From contig NZ_CP034539.1 of assembly GCF_003963535.1 (NCBI RefSeq), positions 3,844,001 through 3,908,000 on the forward strand: a stretch of 64,000 nucleotides of DNA. Direction: 5' to 3'. Under the pieces are notes generated by a model that was not told the DNA's origin, ran no database searches, and worked only from the letters and a program-made list of their open reading frames with translations. The stretch's first letter is position 1; every line of letters begins with the position of its first letter. Origin of the DNA: Streptomyces cyaneochromogenes. Its GTDB lineage: Bacteria > Actinomycetota > Actinomycetes > Streptomycetales > Streptomycetaceae. The position numbers and the translations under genes are program-made. Positions 1-8,364 of the stretch are shown here, one piece after another.

Positions 1-81
1 GCCGGGGATCGGTACGCCCTCGTGGATGAGCACACCGTCCATGTCGGTGAGCCAGGACTCTATGGGCTTGCGGTCTGCCAT
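1..81 (-). CDS. HAD-IIA family hydrolase (NagD-like), N-terminal fragment
   Basis: Only the first 27 codons are inside the window; the gene runs off the left edge. The visible N-terminus contains the HAD motif I block D-M-D-G-V-L at residues 13-18, followed by I-H-E-G, which is the form seen in HAD-IIA (NagD-like) phosphatases. The ATG at 79-81 is preceded by a GGAG-type ribosome binding site. It is the last visible gene of the minus-strand phosphonate cluster, 84 bp downstream of the phosphodiesterase-like gene, so it may be co-transcribed, but a link to phosphonate metabolism is inference. NagD-like enzymes dephosphorylate small metabolites; the substrate cannot be told from this fragment. 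Confidence 0.8.
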   Translation of the reverse strand, partial: MADRKPIESWLTDMDGVLIHEGVPIPG

Positions 82-165
82 GTTGCTGTGACTCTCCTGG
101 CCTGCGTACTGCGTACGGGATGAGCGGGGCGCCGGAACCACGGCGTACCGACGCCCCCAGCGTAA

Positions 166-1704
166 TCAGGACTGGCTGATCCTGACCCCGTCGATCACCC
201 AGTACCAGTTGTTGGAACCGGTGTAGCGGAAACGGAAGCACACACTGGAGGCCCCGGAGGGGACGTCGACGGAAACGGACTGCGGCTGCGAGACGACGTC
301 GGAGGTGTAGCTCTTGACGACGGTGGGCGTTCCGGCGTTGAAGGACACCAGGATCCGGGCGGTCTGGGAGCCCTCCTGCCGGTAGAGGGTCGTGAAGTCC
401 AGCCGCACCTTGGTCTTCCCGGTGACGTCGTACGCCGGGGTGACGAGGGTCGAGTCGTACGGACCGGAGAAGGTCCTGTCCGCCCACTCGTCGGAGTCGG
501 CGACCGCGAACACCCCGCGCGAGCGGACGTTGAGCTCACGCCACTGGTCGCGTTGGGTGCGGGACCAGAACTCGTCGGTGGCGAAGGCCCAGCCGCGCCA
601 CTCGGTCGTCCCGCCGGTGCCCATGGCGTTGTTGATGACCGACCAGCCGCTGGGCGGGGTGTGCGTGAAGCCGAGCACGCCGGCCGGGATGCCGGTCTCG
701 TCGACCCGCGCGGTCAGCGCGGGCCGCAGGGCGTCGAAGGGGTCGGCGGACCGCTCCTGGATGGGCTTGCCGTCCAGGCCCCAGGCGGGGTCGACGGGGA
801 TGCCGAGCTGCGCCAGGACGGTGGGGACGACATCGACCAGACGGGTGTCGACGGGGCGGGCGCCCGCGGCGATGCCGGGTCCGGTGGCGAGGACGAAGAC
901 GCGCCGCTCGTCGACCAGCGAACCGCCGTGGCCGCCCGCGTCCAGGTGGCCGTGGTCGGTGGTGACGATGACCGTCCAGCGCTCGGAGGCGTAGCCGGGG
1001 CGGGCCTTGATCGCGGCGCGCAGCCGGCCGAGGTAGGTGTCCTGGACGGCGATCTGGTCGAGGTAGGCCTGGCTGCCCGCGCCCTGGTTGTGGCCGACGA
1101 TGTCGGACTGGCCGAGGTAGACGAAGAGGACGTCGGGGTTCTGGTCGCGGATGATCGCCTCGGTCTCGGCGGCGATGGTGGCGTCGTGGCCGGAGTAGCC
1201 GTCGCGGTCGCCGTCGAGGACCAGCTTGGCGTCCGCGCCGGGGGTGACGGTGCCCTGGGTGTCCAGGGGCTTCCAGTCGACGGCCGCGTAGGTGGACAGC
1301 GCGGGCCGGATCCGGGCGAGGCGGGCGAGGAGGCCGGGGTAGCGGTCGTACTGCTTGCCGGTGAAGGTGTTGTCCTTGACGCCGTGCTTGTCGGGCCAGA
1401 CTCCGCTGGAGACGGTGGACCAGCCGGGGCCGGACGAGGTGGCGGCCATCGGGCTCGCGTAGAGCAGCGAGGTGCCGTAGGTGCCCTCGCTCATCATGGC
1501 CTTCAGGTGCGGGGCGTTCGCCGCGTCGATGCGGTCGTGCCGCAGGCCGTCCATGCCGACGACGAGCACCTTGTCCTTGCTGGTGCCGTTCGGGAGCGTG
1601 GGGACGGCGTGGGCCTGGGAGGCGGCGGCGGTGCCCAGTGCCACGGTGGTGGCGGTCGCCGCGGTGGCGGTGAGGACGGTGCGTCGGGAGAGCGGTGATC
1701 TCAC
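166..1704 (-). CDS. Tat-exported alkaline phosphatase superfamily protein (type I phosphodiesterase-like)
   Basis: 512 residues. The GTG at 1702-1704 is chosen because AGGAGG lies 5 bp upstream and the protein then begins with a Tat signal (SRRTVL near residue 7, hydrophobic Ala/Thr stretch, cleavage after SQAHA near residue 33). The metal and nucleophile blocks of the alkaline phosphatase / nucleotide pyrophosphatase fold are present: GMDG, GPGWST (candidate Ser/Thr nucleophile), DIVGH, TTDHG and GGHGG. A C-terminal beta-rich domain of about 130 residues, ending near W-Y-W-V-I-D-G, resembles a jelly-roll carbohydrate or adhesion module. It lies 131 bp downstream of the phosphonate-binding lipoprotein gene in the same orientation. 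Being secreted, it could release a phosphonate or phosphate from an ester outside the cell before import. That role is inference. Confidence 0.88.
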   Translation of the reverse strand: MRSPLSRRTVLTATAATATTVALGTAAASQAHAVPTLPNGTSKDKVLVVGMDGLRHDRIDAANAPHLKAMMSEGTYGTSLLYASPMAATSSGPGWSTVSSGVWPDKHGVKDNTFTGKQYDRYPGLLARLARIRPALSTYAAVDWKPLDTQGTVTPGADAKLVLDGDRDGYSGHDATIAAETEAIIRDQNPDVLFVYLGQSDIVGHNQGAGSQAYLDQIAVQDTYLGRLRAAIKARPGYASERWTVIVTTDHGHLDAGGHGGSLVDERRVFVLATGPGIAAGARPVDTRLVDVVPTVLAQLGIPVDPAWGLDGKPIQERSADPFDALRPALTARVDETGIPAGVLGFTHTPPSGWSVINNAMGTGGTTEWRGWAFATDEFWSRTQRDQWRELNVRSRGVFAVADSDEWADRTFSGPYDSTLVTPAYDVTGKTKVRLDFTTLYRQEGSQTARILVSFNAGTPTVVKSYTSDVVSQPQSVSVDVPSGASSVCFRFRYTGSNNWYWVIDGVRISQS

Positions 1705-1835
1705 GTGATCCTCCTGAGACAAGTGTGCGCGGGCACGGCAAGCGCCCCCGGTTGTCGTGCCCAGGGGCGTTGCGCTGGGGAGAAGCGGGGGCGCTGATCG
1801 AGGGAAGGGTGGGAGAAGGGCGGTCGGCGTCGGCG

Positions 1836-2891
1836 TCAGCTGCCGGTGGCGGCCTTCCAGGCCTCGACGTACGACGTCAGGTGCTCGTCGATGTCGTCCC
1901 AGTCGGGCTCGAAGACCTCGACGCCGTGCATGATCTTCGTGAGGGCTTCGGCGTCCGCGCCGGTGGCCTTGATGTCCTGGCGGGCGCTGAAGCCGCCGCC
2001 GATCGCGCTGACCTGCTGCTGGGCGCCCTGGCTCAGCATGAAGTCGAGCAGTTTCCTGCCGTTCTCGGTGTGCGGGGCGTCGGTGACGAGCCCGGCGGCG
2101 TAGGGCAGGGCGAAGGTGGTGGGCCTGCCGCCTTCCCTCGCCGGGAACCAGATGCCGAGGTTCGGCATGGTCTTGGACTGGGCGTAGTTCATCTGGACAT
2201 CGCCGTTGGCGACGAGGAGTTCGCCCTTGTCGACCTTGGGGGCCAGCTTGCCGGTGGAGGCGGAGGGGCCGACGTTGTTGGACTGGAGCTTGCCGAGGTA
2301 GTCCATGGCGGGCTTCTCGCCGCCGAAGTCGTGCATCGCCTTGATGAGGACGGCGGTTCCGTCGCCGGCGACACCCGGCGTGGAGTACTGGAGCTTGTTC
2401 TTGTACGTGCCGTCCAGCAGGTCCTCCCACGTCGTGGGCGGCTGCCGCAGCTCCTTCTTGTTGTAGATGAACCCGAAGTAGTTGTTCACGACCGAGGTCC
2501 AGGTGCCGTCGGCGCTCTTGCCGGCGTCGCCGACCTGGTCGGAGCCCTTCGGGGCGTACTTCTGGAGCAGGCCCTTGCCGTCGGCCTGCTGGATGAACGG
2601 CGGGAGCGTGACGAGTACGTCGGCCTGCGGGTTGGGCTTCTCCCGGGCGGCGCGCTGCACCATCTCCCCGGAGCCGCCCTCGACGTACTCGACCTTGATG
2701 CCGGTCTGCTTCTCGAAGTCCTTGAAGATCCGGTCGTACCAGCCGTCGCCGTTCTCGCCCTTGAGGCCGTCGGCGCTGTAGACGGTGACGACCTTCTCGT
2801 CGGAGGCGGCCGAGCTGCCGCCGCAGGCGGACAGGAGCGGGGTGACCAGGAGGGAGAGGGCTACCGCGAGCTTGAGGCTGTTTCTGGGCAT
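1836..2891 (-). CDS. phnS: ABC transporter solute-binding lipoprotein, 2-aminoethylphosphonate type
   Basis: 351 residues with a lipoprotein signal peptide (lipobox L-L-S-A-C, Cys23), so it is anchored outside the membrane. The body is an extracellular solute-binding protein of the iron/phosphonate-binding type: VVTVYSADG at the start of the mature domain, a Y-N-K-K-E-L segment and P-T-T-W-E-D-L-L-D are typical. It heads toward the same operon as two permeases, an ATPase and phosphonatase-like genes, which points to 2-aminoethylphosphonate or a close relative as ligand (PhnS of the phnSTUV importer). AAGGAG lies about 11 bp before the ATG. Iron-binding homologues look similar, so the ligand rests mainly on context. 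Confidence 0.85.
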   Translation of the reverse strand: MPRNSLKLAVALSLLVTPLLSACGGSSAASDEKVVTVYSADGLKGENGDGWYDRIFKDFEKQTGIKVEYVEGGSGEMVQRAAREKPNPQADVLVTLPPFIQQADGKGLLQKYAPKGSDQVGDAGKSADGTWTSVVNNYFGFIYNKKELRQPPTTWEDLLDGTYKNKLQYSTPGVAGDGTAVLIKAMHDFGGEKPAMDYLGKLQSNNVGPSASTGKLAPKVDKGELLVANGDVQMNYAQSKTMPNLGIWFPAREGGRPTTFALPYAAGLVTDAPHTENGRKLLDFMLSQGAQQQVSAIGGGFSARQDIKATGADAEALTKIMHGVEVFEPDWDDIDEHLTSYVEAWKAATGS

Positions 2892-2957
2892 GGCGGGGTG
2901 AACTCCTTGCGCGTTGAGGGTTTTTGCGGGCCGGGCGGAGAGCCGGGGCCAGGGGGT

Positions 2958-3755
2958 TCAGCGGTACGAGGCTCGGGTGCGGATCCGGGAGACGGCGAAC
3001 AGTGCCAGCAGGGTCGCCGCCATCAGGACGACCGCGAGGGCGGAGCCGGTGAAGAGGGCGCCGCGGTCGGTGGCCGCGTAGATCAGGACGGGGAGCGGGG
3101 TCCAGTCGGGCGGATACAGCATCATCGTGGCGCTCAACTCGCCCATGGACAGGGCGAGGCAGAGGCCGGCGGCGGCGGTGAGCGACGGCAGGAGGAGGGG
3201 GAGCCTGACCCGCCACAGGACGTAGCCGGGCCGGGCTCCGAGGGAGGCGGCGGCCTGTTCGTAGGCCGGGTCGAGACGGGCGAGGGCGGCGGACACGGAC
3301 TGGTGGGCGAAGGCGGTGACCAGGACGGTGTGGGCGAGGATCACGATCTCCCGGGTGCCGTTGAGCAGGAACGGCGGCTTGGAGAAGGCGACCAGGATCG
3401 CGAGGCCGACGACCACGGAGGGCACGGCGACCGGGAGGACGAAGAGCGCGTCCAGGACCCTGCGGTACCGCCGCTTCAACCCGGCCGCCGCGAGCGCCGC
3501 CCAGGTCCCGGCGGCCAGGGCGAGCAGGCTCGCGGCGGCGGCCGTCAGGAGGCTGGTGGTGAGGGCCTGGAGGGCCTCGCCGCGGGTGGCGGCGTCGTAG
3601 TGCCCGGTGGTGAAGCCGGAGGGCAGCGCGCTCGACCAGTTGGTGGCGAAGGATGCGCCGAGGACGACGAGGAGCGGCAGGGCGAACACGGGCAGGAACA
3701 GGACGAGGAACACGGCCCATACGGCCCACTTCGCCCCGCGGCTATGCACCAGCAC
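2958..3755 (-). CDS. phnV: ABC transporter permease, phosphonate importer
   Basis: 265 residues with about six membrane helices. The BPD_transp_1 coupling motif is seen as Q-A-A-A-S-L-G-A followed by R-L-P-L-L-L-P, near residues 165-185. The start overlaps the end of the preceding permease gene by 14 bp, showing translational coupling. It is the second inner-membrane subunit of the importer fed by the lipoprotein 66 bp downstream. The two permeases are separate chains, as in phnU/phnV, rather than the fused form common in iron importers. Confidence 0.85.
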   Translation of the reverse strand: MLVHSRGAKWAVWAVFLVLFLPVFALPLLVVLGASFATNWSSALPSGFTTGHYDAATRGEALQALTTSLLTAAAASLLALAAGTWAALAAAGLKRRYRRVLDALFVLPVAVPSVVVGLAILVAFSKPPFLLNGTREIVILAHTVLVTAFAHQSVSAALARLDPAYEQAAASLGARPGYVLWRVRLPLLLPSLTAAAGLCLALSMGELSATMMLYPPDWTPLPVLIYAATDRGALFTGSALAVVLMAATLLALFAVSRIRTRASYR

Positions 3756-4524
3756 GACGGCTCACCACCCGGTAGAGGCCGTACAGGCCCACGGAGATCA
3801 GGACGTTGACGACGGCGACCACGCAGGCGCCCGGGTAGTCGGACTCCAGGATCGCCTTGCTGTAGACGAGCATCGGCAGGGTCGTGACGCCTTTCGCGCC
3901 GGTGAACAGGACGATCCCGAACTCGTTGAGGCACAGCACCAGCACCAGGCTGCCGCCCGCCGCGAGAGCGGGCAGGGCCTCGGGAAGGATCACGCGACGG
4001 ACGACGCGCCAGGGACGCGCCCCGAGCGAACTGGCCGCCTCCAGTTGGGCGGTGTCGAGCTGGGAGAAGGCCGCGAGCAGGGGTCGTACGACGAAGGGCG
4101 TGAAGTAGGTGATCTCGGCGAGGAGGACGCCCCAGGGGGTGGTGAGGAACTGGAAGGAGCCGATGATGCCGGTCGTGCCGTAGATGAACAGCAGGGCGAG
4201 GGTGATGAGGAAGGACGGGAAGGAGAGATAGACGTCGATGAACCTGGCGACCGCCTTCGCCCCGGGAAACGGCACGAAGGCGATGACCAGCGCGAGCGCG
4301 AACCCGAGCACCAGACAGCCGACGGTGGAGGCGAGCGCCAGCCAGACGGTGGTCCACAGCGCGTGCCGGAAGGCCTCCGAGGCGAAGACGTCGGCGTACG
4401 GCTGCAGGGAGGTGCCGCCGGTGTCGGGCTGGACGGACTGCTGGAGGACGAGGGCGAGGGGGTAGAGGAAGAGGAGGGTCAGGACGGCGACGGGCGGCAC
4501 CGTCCACAGCAGCCGCCTAGTCAT
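3742..4524 (-). CDS. phnU: ABC transporter permease, phosphonate importer
   Basis: 260 residues, about six membrane helices beginning with a signal-anchor at residues 8-30. The EAA loop is clear: E-A-A-S-S-L-G-A-R-P-W then I-L-P-E-A-L-P-A-L. The ATG at 4522-4524 overlaps the stop of the ATPase gene (TAG at 4517-4519), so translation is coupled. With the next permease it forms the membrane channel of the aminophosphonate importer. The assignment of U versus V follows gene order only. Confidence 0.85.
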   Translation of the reverse strand: MTRRLLWTVPPVAVLTLLFLYPLALVLQQSVQPDTGGTSLQPYADVFASEAFRHALWTTVWLALASTVGCLVLGFALALVIAFVPFPGAKAVARFIDVYLSFPSFLITLALLFIYGTTGIIGSFQFLTTPWGVLLAEITYFTPFVVRPLLAAFSQLDTAQLEAASSLGARPWRVVRRVILPEALPALAAGGSLVLVLCLNEFGIVLFTGAKGVTTLPMLVYSKAILESDYPGACVVAVVNVLISVGLYGLYRVVSRRAGA

Positions 4525-5563
4525 CGGTGACTCCCGCGGCCAGCAGCACCGCGTCCTCCGGTGCGAAGTGCAGCGTCACGGAGTCCCCGTGCGCGGGCGG
4601 GTCCTTCAGCTCGCGTACGTCCGCCATGACCCGGTTGCCGTCCACGTCCACGCAGAGCCGATGGGTGGACCCCCGCCACTGGATCTCGCTGACGGTGCCC
4701 GCGAGTTGGTTGGGCCCGTCCCCGAGGCCGACCAGATGCGGCCGTACGCACAGGGTGGCCGCCGCTCCCGGAGCCTCCCCCGACACCTTGATCCGCCGCC
4801 CGCCGAGGAAGACGCCCTCCTCCCCCACCGTCACCGGCAACAGGTTCGCGCCGCCCAAGAAGGACGCCGTGAACTCGTCGGCGGGCGCCCGGTACAGCTC
4901 CCGGGGCGTCCCGCAGGCACGCAGCCGGGCCCTGTCCATCACGGCGATCCGGTCGCCGAGGGTGAGGGCCTCGACCTGGTCGTGGGTGACGTACAGGATC
5001 GTCACGTCGGGCAACTCGCGGTGCAGCCGGGCCAGTTCGGCGAGCATGTCGGAGCGCAGGCGGGCGTCGAGTGCGGAGAGGGGTTCGTCGAGGAGGAGGA
5101 CGTCGGGCCGTATCGCCAACGCGCGGGCGATCGCGACGCGTTGCTGCTGTCCGCCGGAGAGCTCACGGGGACGGCGGCGCGCGTAGGCCGCCATCCCGGT
5201 CATCTCCAGCGCCAGGGCCACCCGCTCACGGATCTCGCCCCGCGCGACTTTCTGCGCCTTCAGCCCGAAGGCGACGTTCTCCTCGACCCGCATGTGCGGG
5301 AACAGCGCGTACTGCTGGACGACCATCCCGATGCCCCGCCGGTACGGCGGCAGGTCCGTCACGTCCCGCCCGCCGAGGAACACCCGCCCGGAGGCCGGCC
5401 GCACGAACCCGGCGACCGCCCGCAGCGCGGTGGTCTTGCCGGACCCGGACGGCCCGAGCAGGGCCATGACCTCGCCGGGCTCGACGGTGAGGTCGAGGGA
5501 GTCGAGGACGACGTTGCCGTCGTAGGCGACGGTGACGGAGTCGAAGCGGATACCGCCGCTCAT
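4517..5563 (-). CDS. phnT: ABC transporter ATP-binding protein, phosphonate importer
   Basis: 348 residues. Walker A G-P-S-G-S-G-K-T-T lies near residue 38, the signature L-S-G-G-Q-Q-Q-R near residue 134, and Walker B L-L-L-D-E-P-L-S-A-L-D near residue 155. The TOBE-like C-terminal domain (about residues 235-348) is typical of Fe/polyamine/phosphonate-type importers. The start codon sits in an ATGA overlap with the phosphonatase-like gene (stop 5560-5562), so the catabolic and transport genes are translated as one unit. It energises uptake by the two permeases downstream. Confidence 0.88.
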   Translation of the reverse strand: MSGGIRFDSVTVAYDGNVVLDSLDLTVEPGEVMALLGPSGSGKTTALRAVAGFVRPASGRVFLGGRDVTDLPPYRRGIGMVVQQYALFPHMRVEENVAFGLKAQKVARGEIRERVALALEMTGMAAYARRRPRELSGGQQQRVAIARALAIRPDVLLLDEPLSALDARLRSDMLAELARLHRELPDVTILYVTHDQVEALTLGDRIAVMDRARLRACGTPRELYRAPADEFTASFLGGANLLPVTVGEEGVFLGGRRIKVSGEAPGAAATLCVRPHLVGLGDGPNQLAGTVSEIQWRGSTHRLCVDVDGNRVMADVRELKDPPAHGDSVTLHFAPEDAVLLAAGVTDD

Positions 5564-6252
5564 GTCAGCACTCCGGGCAACTCCGCGACGGAGCCGAGGA
5601 CATGGGTCGCGCCCGCTGCCCGCAGCGCGTCGGCGCCGTGCGCGCCGGTCAGGACGCCGGCGACGACGCCCGCTGCGGCGCGGACCCCGCTGAGCATGTC
5701 GTACGAGGTGTCGCCGACGACGGCGATCTGCCGGACGTCCTGGGCGGCCGCAGTGCGCAGAAAGGCGGTGAGGACCATGTCCGGGTACGGCCGCCCCCGG
5801 CCCCCGGCGTCGGCGGGGCACAGGGTGAGGGGCACCAGGTCCTGCCAGCCGAGCGCGGCGAGGATGGCGTCCATCGTGGGGCGCGCGAACCCGGTGGTCA
5901 GGACGACCGTACGGCCCTGCGCCCGGAGCTCCTCGACGGCCTCGTGCGCGCCGGGCAGGGCCGCGACCTCGCCGGCGTCGACGAGGTCGGCGTACGCGGC
6001 CTCGAAGGCCTTGTTGGCCTCCTGTGCCTTCGTCTCCTCCCCGAACAGATGCCGGAAGACGGAGATCTTGGACTCGCCCATGGTGGCGCGGACGTGGTCC
6101 AGGCCCGCCTCCGGGTCCGCGCCGACGTGGCGCGCGGCCGCCGCGAAGGCCCGCTCGACGAGGCCGCCGTCGGCGACGGTGGTGCCGGCCATGTCGAGGA
6201 CGACGAGTCGGATGTCCTGGCTGTTCCGGGTGTTCTCGGGTGCGTCTACCAT
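5560..6252 (-). CDS. Phosphonatase-like HAD hydrolase
   Basis: 230 residues. The HAD motif I is D-M-A-G-T-T (residues 20-25), the form found in phosphonoacetaldehyde hydrolase and its relatives, and V-G-D-T-S-Y-D near residue 170 supplies the motif IV acidic residues. The family (phosphonatase-like, often beside a FAD oxidoreductase of the HpnW type) is proposed to cleave the C-P bond of an aldehyde derived from an aminophosphonate. The ATG at 6250-6252 overlaps the oxidoreductase stop by 7 bp. Together the two would deaminate an aminophosphonate and then split the C-P bond, giving phosphate. The exact substrate is unknown; 2-aminoethylphosphonate, its N-methyl or 1-hydroxy derivatives are candidates. 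Confidence 0.87.
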   Translation of the reverse strand: MVDAPENTRNSQDIRLVVLDMAGTTVADGGLVERAFAAAARHVGADPEAGLDHVRATMGESKISVFRHLFGEETKAQEANKAFEAAYADLVDAGEVAALPGAHEAVEELRAQGRTVVLTTGFARPTMDAILAALGWQDLVPLTLCPADAGGRGRPYPDMVLTAFLRTAAAQDVRQIAVVGDTSYDMLSGVRAAAGVVAGVLTGAHGADALRAAGATHVLGSVAELPGVLT

Positions 6253-7370
6253 CCCAGCTCCTTGGCGGTGGTCTCGGCTATCGCGGGCGAGCAGGTCATG
6301 CCGCGCCCGCCGGGCCCGGTGACCAGCCACACCCCGTCGCGCACCTGCTGCCGGTGCACGACCCGCCCCGGGTCCGTGCACTGCGCGTACACCCCCGCCC
6401 AGCGGCGCCGGATCCTCGGCAGCGGGCGGCCGAGGAGGGACTCGACGACCTCGGTGAGGTGGTCGTAGGGGTCCTCGACGGTGTCGAAGGCGAAGGGGTG
6501 CTCGTACTCGTGGGTGTCGCCGATGGTCAGCCCGCCGTCCGCGCGCTGGACCATGAGCAGCTGCATACGGTGGGCCGCGGCGGTCTCCGACTGCGGCCGG
6601 CCGGCGTTGAGCGCGTCGAGTGCGGTGGAGGCGTACGCCGGGTAGTAGCGGAAGCTGTCCGCGTCGGCGACCGAGGTGGTCAGCGGTTCGCCGAGCGGGG
6701 CGGTCTGCATCATCTGCAGGCGTACGCGGCGCACGGGCAGGTCGGGTCCGGCCAGCTCGCGGACCAGGCCGCCGAGCCAGGCGCCCGTGCAGAGGATGAC
6801 GACGTCGCCGCTGTGCACGTCGCCGTGGTCGTCGCGGACGGCGCCGTGTCCGACGACTTCGCGGACCTCCCGTCCTGGCCGGAAGGTGTAGTTCGGGGAC
6901 TTCAGCAGCTCTTCACGCAGGGCGAGTTGGGCGGTGCGCGGCTCTACGGCCGCGTCGCGCTCGCAGTACAGGGCGGCGGTGAACTCACCGCGCAGAGCGG
7001 GGTTCAGGGCGCGCGCCTCGTCGGGGGTCAGCAGCTTGTGGCCGCGGGCGGCGGCGTCCTCGCGGGCCACGGCGGCCTCGGCGACGGCGAGTTCGAGGTC
7101 GCCTCGGACGGGGGTCAGGGACCCGTTCGGCCGGAACCCGAGCCCCGGTACACGGGCCCCGATCTCCTCCCACAACTCCCGCGCCCGCAGGGCGGTTTCC
7201 AGTTCCTCGCCGCCCGCGCGGCCGCTCACCCAGATCTGCCCGAAGTTGCGCAGCGAGGCGCCGCGAGCCTCCGTCTCGCGCTCGATCTGTACGACCTCGT
7301 GGCCGCGTTCCACTGCCTGCCAGGCGTGCATGGTGCCCACCACGCCGGCTCCGACGACTGTCACTCTCAC
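6246..7370 (-). CDS. FAD-dependent oxidoreductase of phosphonate catabolism (HpnW/DAO type)
   Basis: 374 residues from the GTG at 7368-7370, chosen because the Rossmann start V-R-V-T-V-V-G-A-G-V-V-G follows at once and GAGGAG lies 10 bp upstream. The GxGxxG FAD-binding motif and the conserved acidic end of beta-2 (V-Q-I-E-R-E) are present, and the C-terminus has the G-G-R-G-M-T family block. It belongs to the D-amino-acid-oxidase-like family that co-occurs with phosphonatase-like enzymes. The likely role is oxidative deamination of an aminophosphonate to a phosphonoaldehyde, which the next gene cleaves. It is the first structural gene of the operon after the GntR gene. Confidence 0.87.
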   Translation of the reverse strand: MRVTVVGAGVVGTMHAWQAVERGHEVVQIERETEARGASLRNFGQIWVSGRAGGEELETALRARELWEEIGARVPGLGFRPNGSLTPVRGDLELAVAEAAVAREDAAARGHKLLTPDEARALNPALRGEFTAALYCERDAAVEPRTAQLALREELLKSPNYTFRPGREVREVVGHGAVRDDHGDVHSGDVVILCTGAWLGGLVRELAGPDLPVRRVRLQMMQTAPLGEPLTTSVADADSFRYYPAYASTALDALNAGRPQSETAAAHRMQLLMVQRADGGLTIGDTHEYEHPFAFDTVEDPYDHLTEVVESLLGRPLPRIRRRWAGVYAQCTDPGRVVHRQQVRDGVWLVTGPGGRGMTCSPAIAETTAKELGW

Positions 7371-7435
7371 GACGGCCACGCTCCTCGGGATCGGGGAACC
7401 GGAAGGGTCCGGCTGACAACGAGAGCGTGAACTGG

Positions 7436-7475
7436 CTATCACGTTTGGGCTAGACCCGTTATCTGTTTGTGATAG
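7436..7475. promoter_or_regulatory. Likely GntR operator and promoter region of the phosphonate genes
   Basis: Between the regulator and the oxidoreductase gene there is an inverted repeat CTATCAC (7436-7442) / GTGATAG (7469-7475), 26 bp apart. Inside it is GGGCTAGACCC (7447-7457). Read on the minus strand the core is GGGTCTAGCCC, close to the T-CTAG-A type core bound by HutC-subfamily GntR proteins. Its place 66 bp upstream of the first structural gene fits an operator. Function is inferred from position and symmetry. Confidence 0.5.
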
Positions 7476-7512
7476 TCGAAGGCGTGGTGGAATGGCTTCA
7501 TTTCCGGACTTT

Positions 7513-8268
7513 TCAGCCGCTTAGATGGGTGGTGAAGGAGAACCGGTCGCCTCGGTAGAGGGATCGCACCCGCTCCAGCGGCCGCCCCTCCGAGTCCCTC
7601 GACACCCGGTGGATCAGCAGCATCGGGAGGGCGGGCGGGGTGCCGATGAGGAGGGCCTCGCGCGGGGTGGCCAGCACGGTCTCGATGCGCTCGTCGGCGT
7701 CGCCGAAGGCGATGCCCTGCCCGTGGAGGAAGGCGTAGAAGGAGGAGTCGGGGTCGAAGTCGGCGTCGAGCCGCGGCACCCGGGCCACGGCGACGTAGGT
7801 GCTCTCCAGGCCGACCCGCTCGTCGTCGGCGAGCAGGACACGCTCCAGATGCCAGACGGGTTCGCCGCGTTCGAGGCCGGTCTCGGCGGCGAGGGCGGCG
7901 GAGCAGGGGAAGCGGTCGAGGGTGACGAGGGTACGGCCGGGGGTGCGCCCCTGGCGCCGTACGCCCTCGGTGTAGCTGGCGAGGGAGAGGGGCTGTTCGA
8001 GCTTGGGCCCGGCGACGACCGTGCCCCGCCCCTGCCGCCGCAGCTTGCCCTCCAGCACCAGCTCGCGGATCGCCTGCCGGACGGTCTCGCGGGCGACCTC
8101 GTAACTCTCGGAGAGGTCGCGTTCGGTGGGCAGCGGGTCGCCCTCGCCGAGTTCGCCGATGAGGCCGTCGAGGCGGGCCTTCACGGCGTAGTACTTCGGG
8201 ATGCGGCCGTGCTCGGGGATGCCGTGGCGCACGGGGGCGCCGGGGGCCTGGTCGTTCGGGTAGTCCAC
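7513..8268 (-). CDS. GntR family transcriptional regulator (HutC/UTRA type)
   Basis: 251 residues, GTG start. Residues 25-90 form the winged helix: D-P-L-P-T-E-R-D-L-S-E-S-Y-E-V-A-R-E-T-V-R-Q-A is the canonical GntR helix-turn-helix. Residues 100-245 match a UTRA ligand-binding domain (L-E-R-V-L-L-A-D-D-E-R-V-G-L-E-S-T-Y, then the final R-S-L-Y-R-G-D-R-F-S-F). It is encoded just upstream of the phosphonate genes on the same strand, with a 142-bp gap that holds a palindrome, so it probably controls them and itself. The effector may be a phosphonate or its aldehyde product; this is inference. Confidence 0.9.
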   Translation of the reverse strand: MDYPNDQAPGAPVRHGIPEHGRIPKYYAVKARLDGLIGELGEGDPLPTERDLSESYEVARETVRQAIRELVLEGKLRRQGRGTVVAGPKLEQPLSLASYTEGVRRQGRTPGRTLVTLDRFPCSAALAAETGLERGEPVWHLERVLLADDERVGLESTYVAVARVPRLDADFDPDSSFYAFLHGQGIAFGDADERIETVLATPREALLIGTPPALPMLLIHRVSRDSEGRPLERVRSLYRGDRFSFTTHLSG

Positions 8269-8364
8269 GCAGGGATCGTCGCAGACGGGGCGGGGGGATC
8301 GGGCGGCGGCTTCAGGTGAGGGGCGGGGCGGCCCGAGCGGCGCCCCCGGGTGACGGGCCCGGCC

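Noticed and set aside
166..3729. A 1187-codon minus-strand frame through the phosphonate genes
   Set aside because: Only its last 512 codons are a real gene (166-1704). The rest is out of frame with the binding protein and permease and is Arg/Pro-rich shadow sequence.
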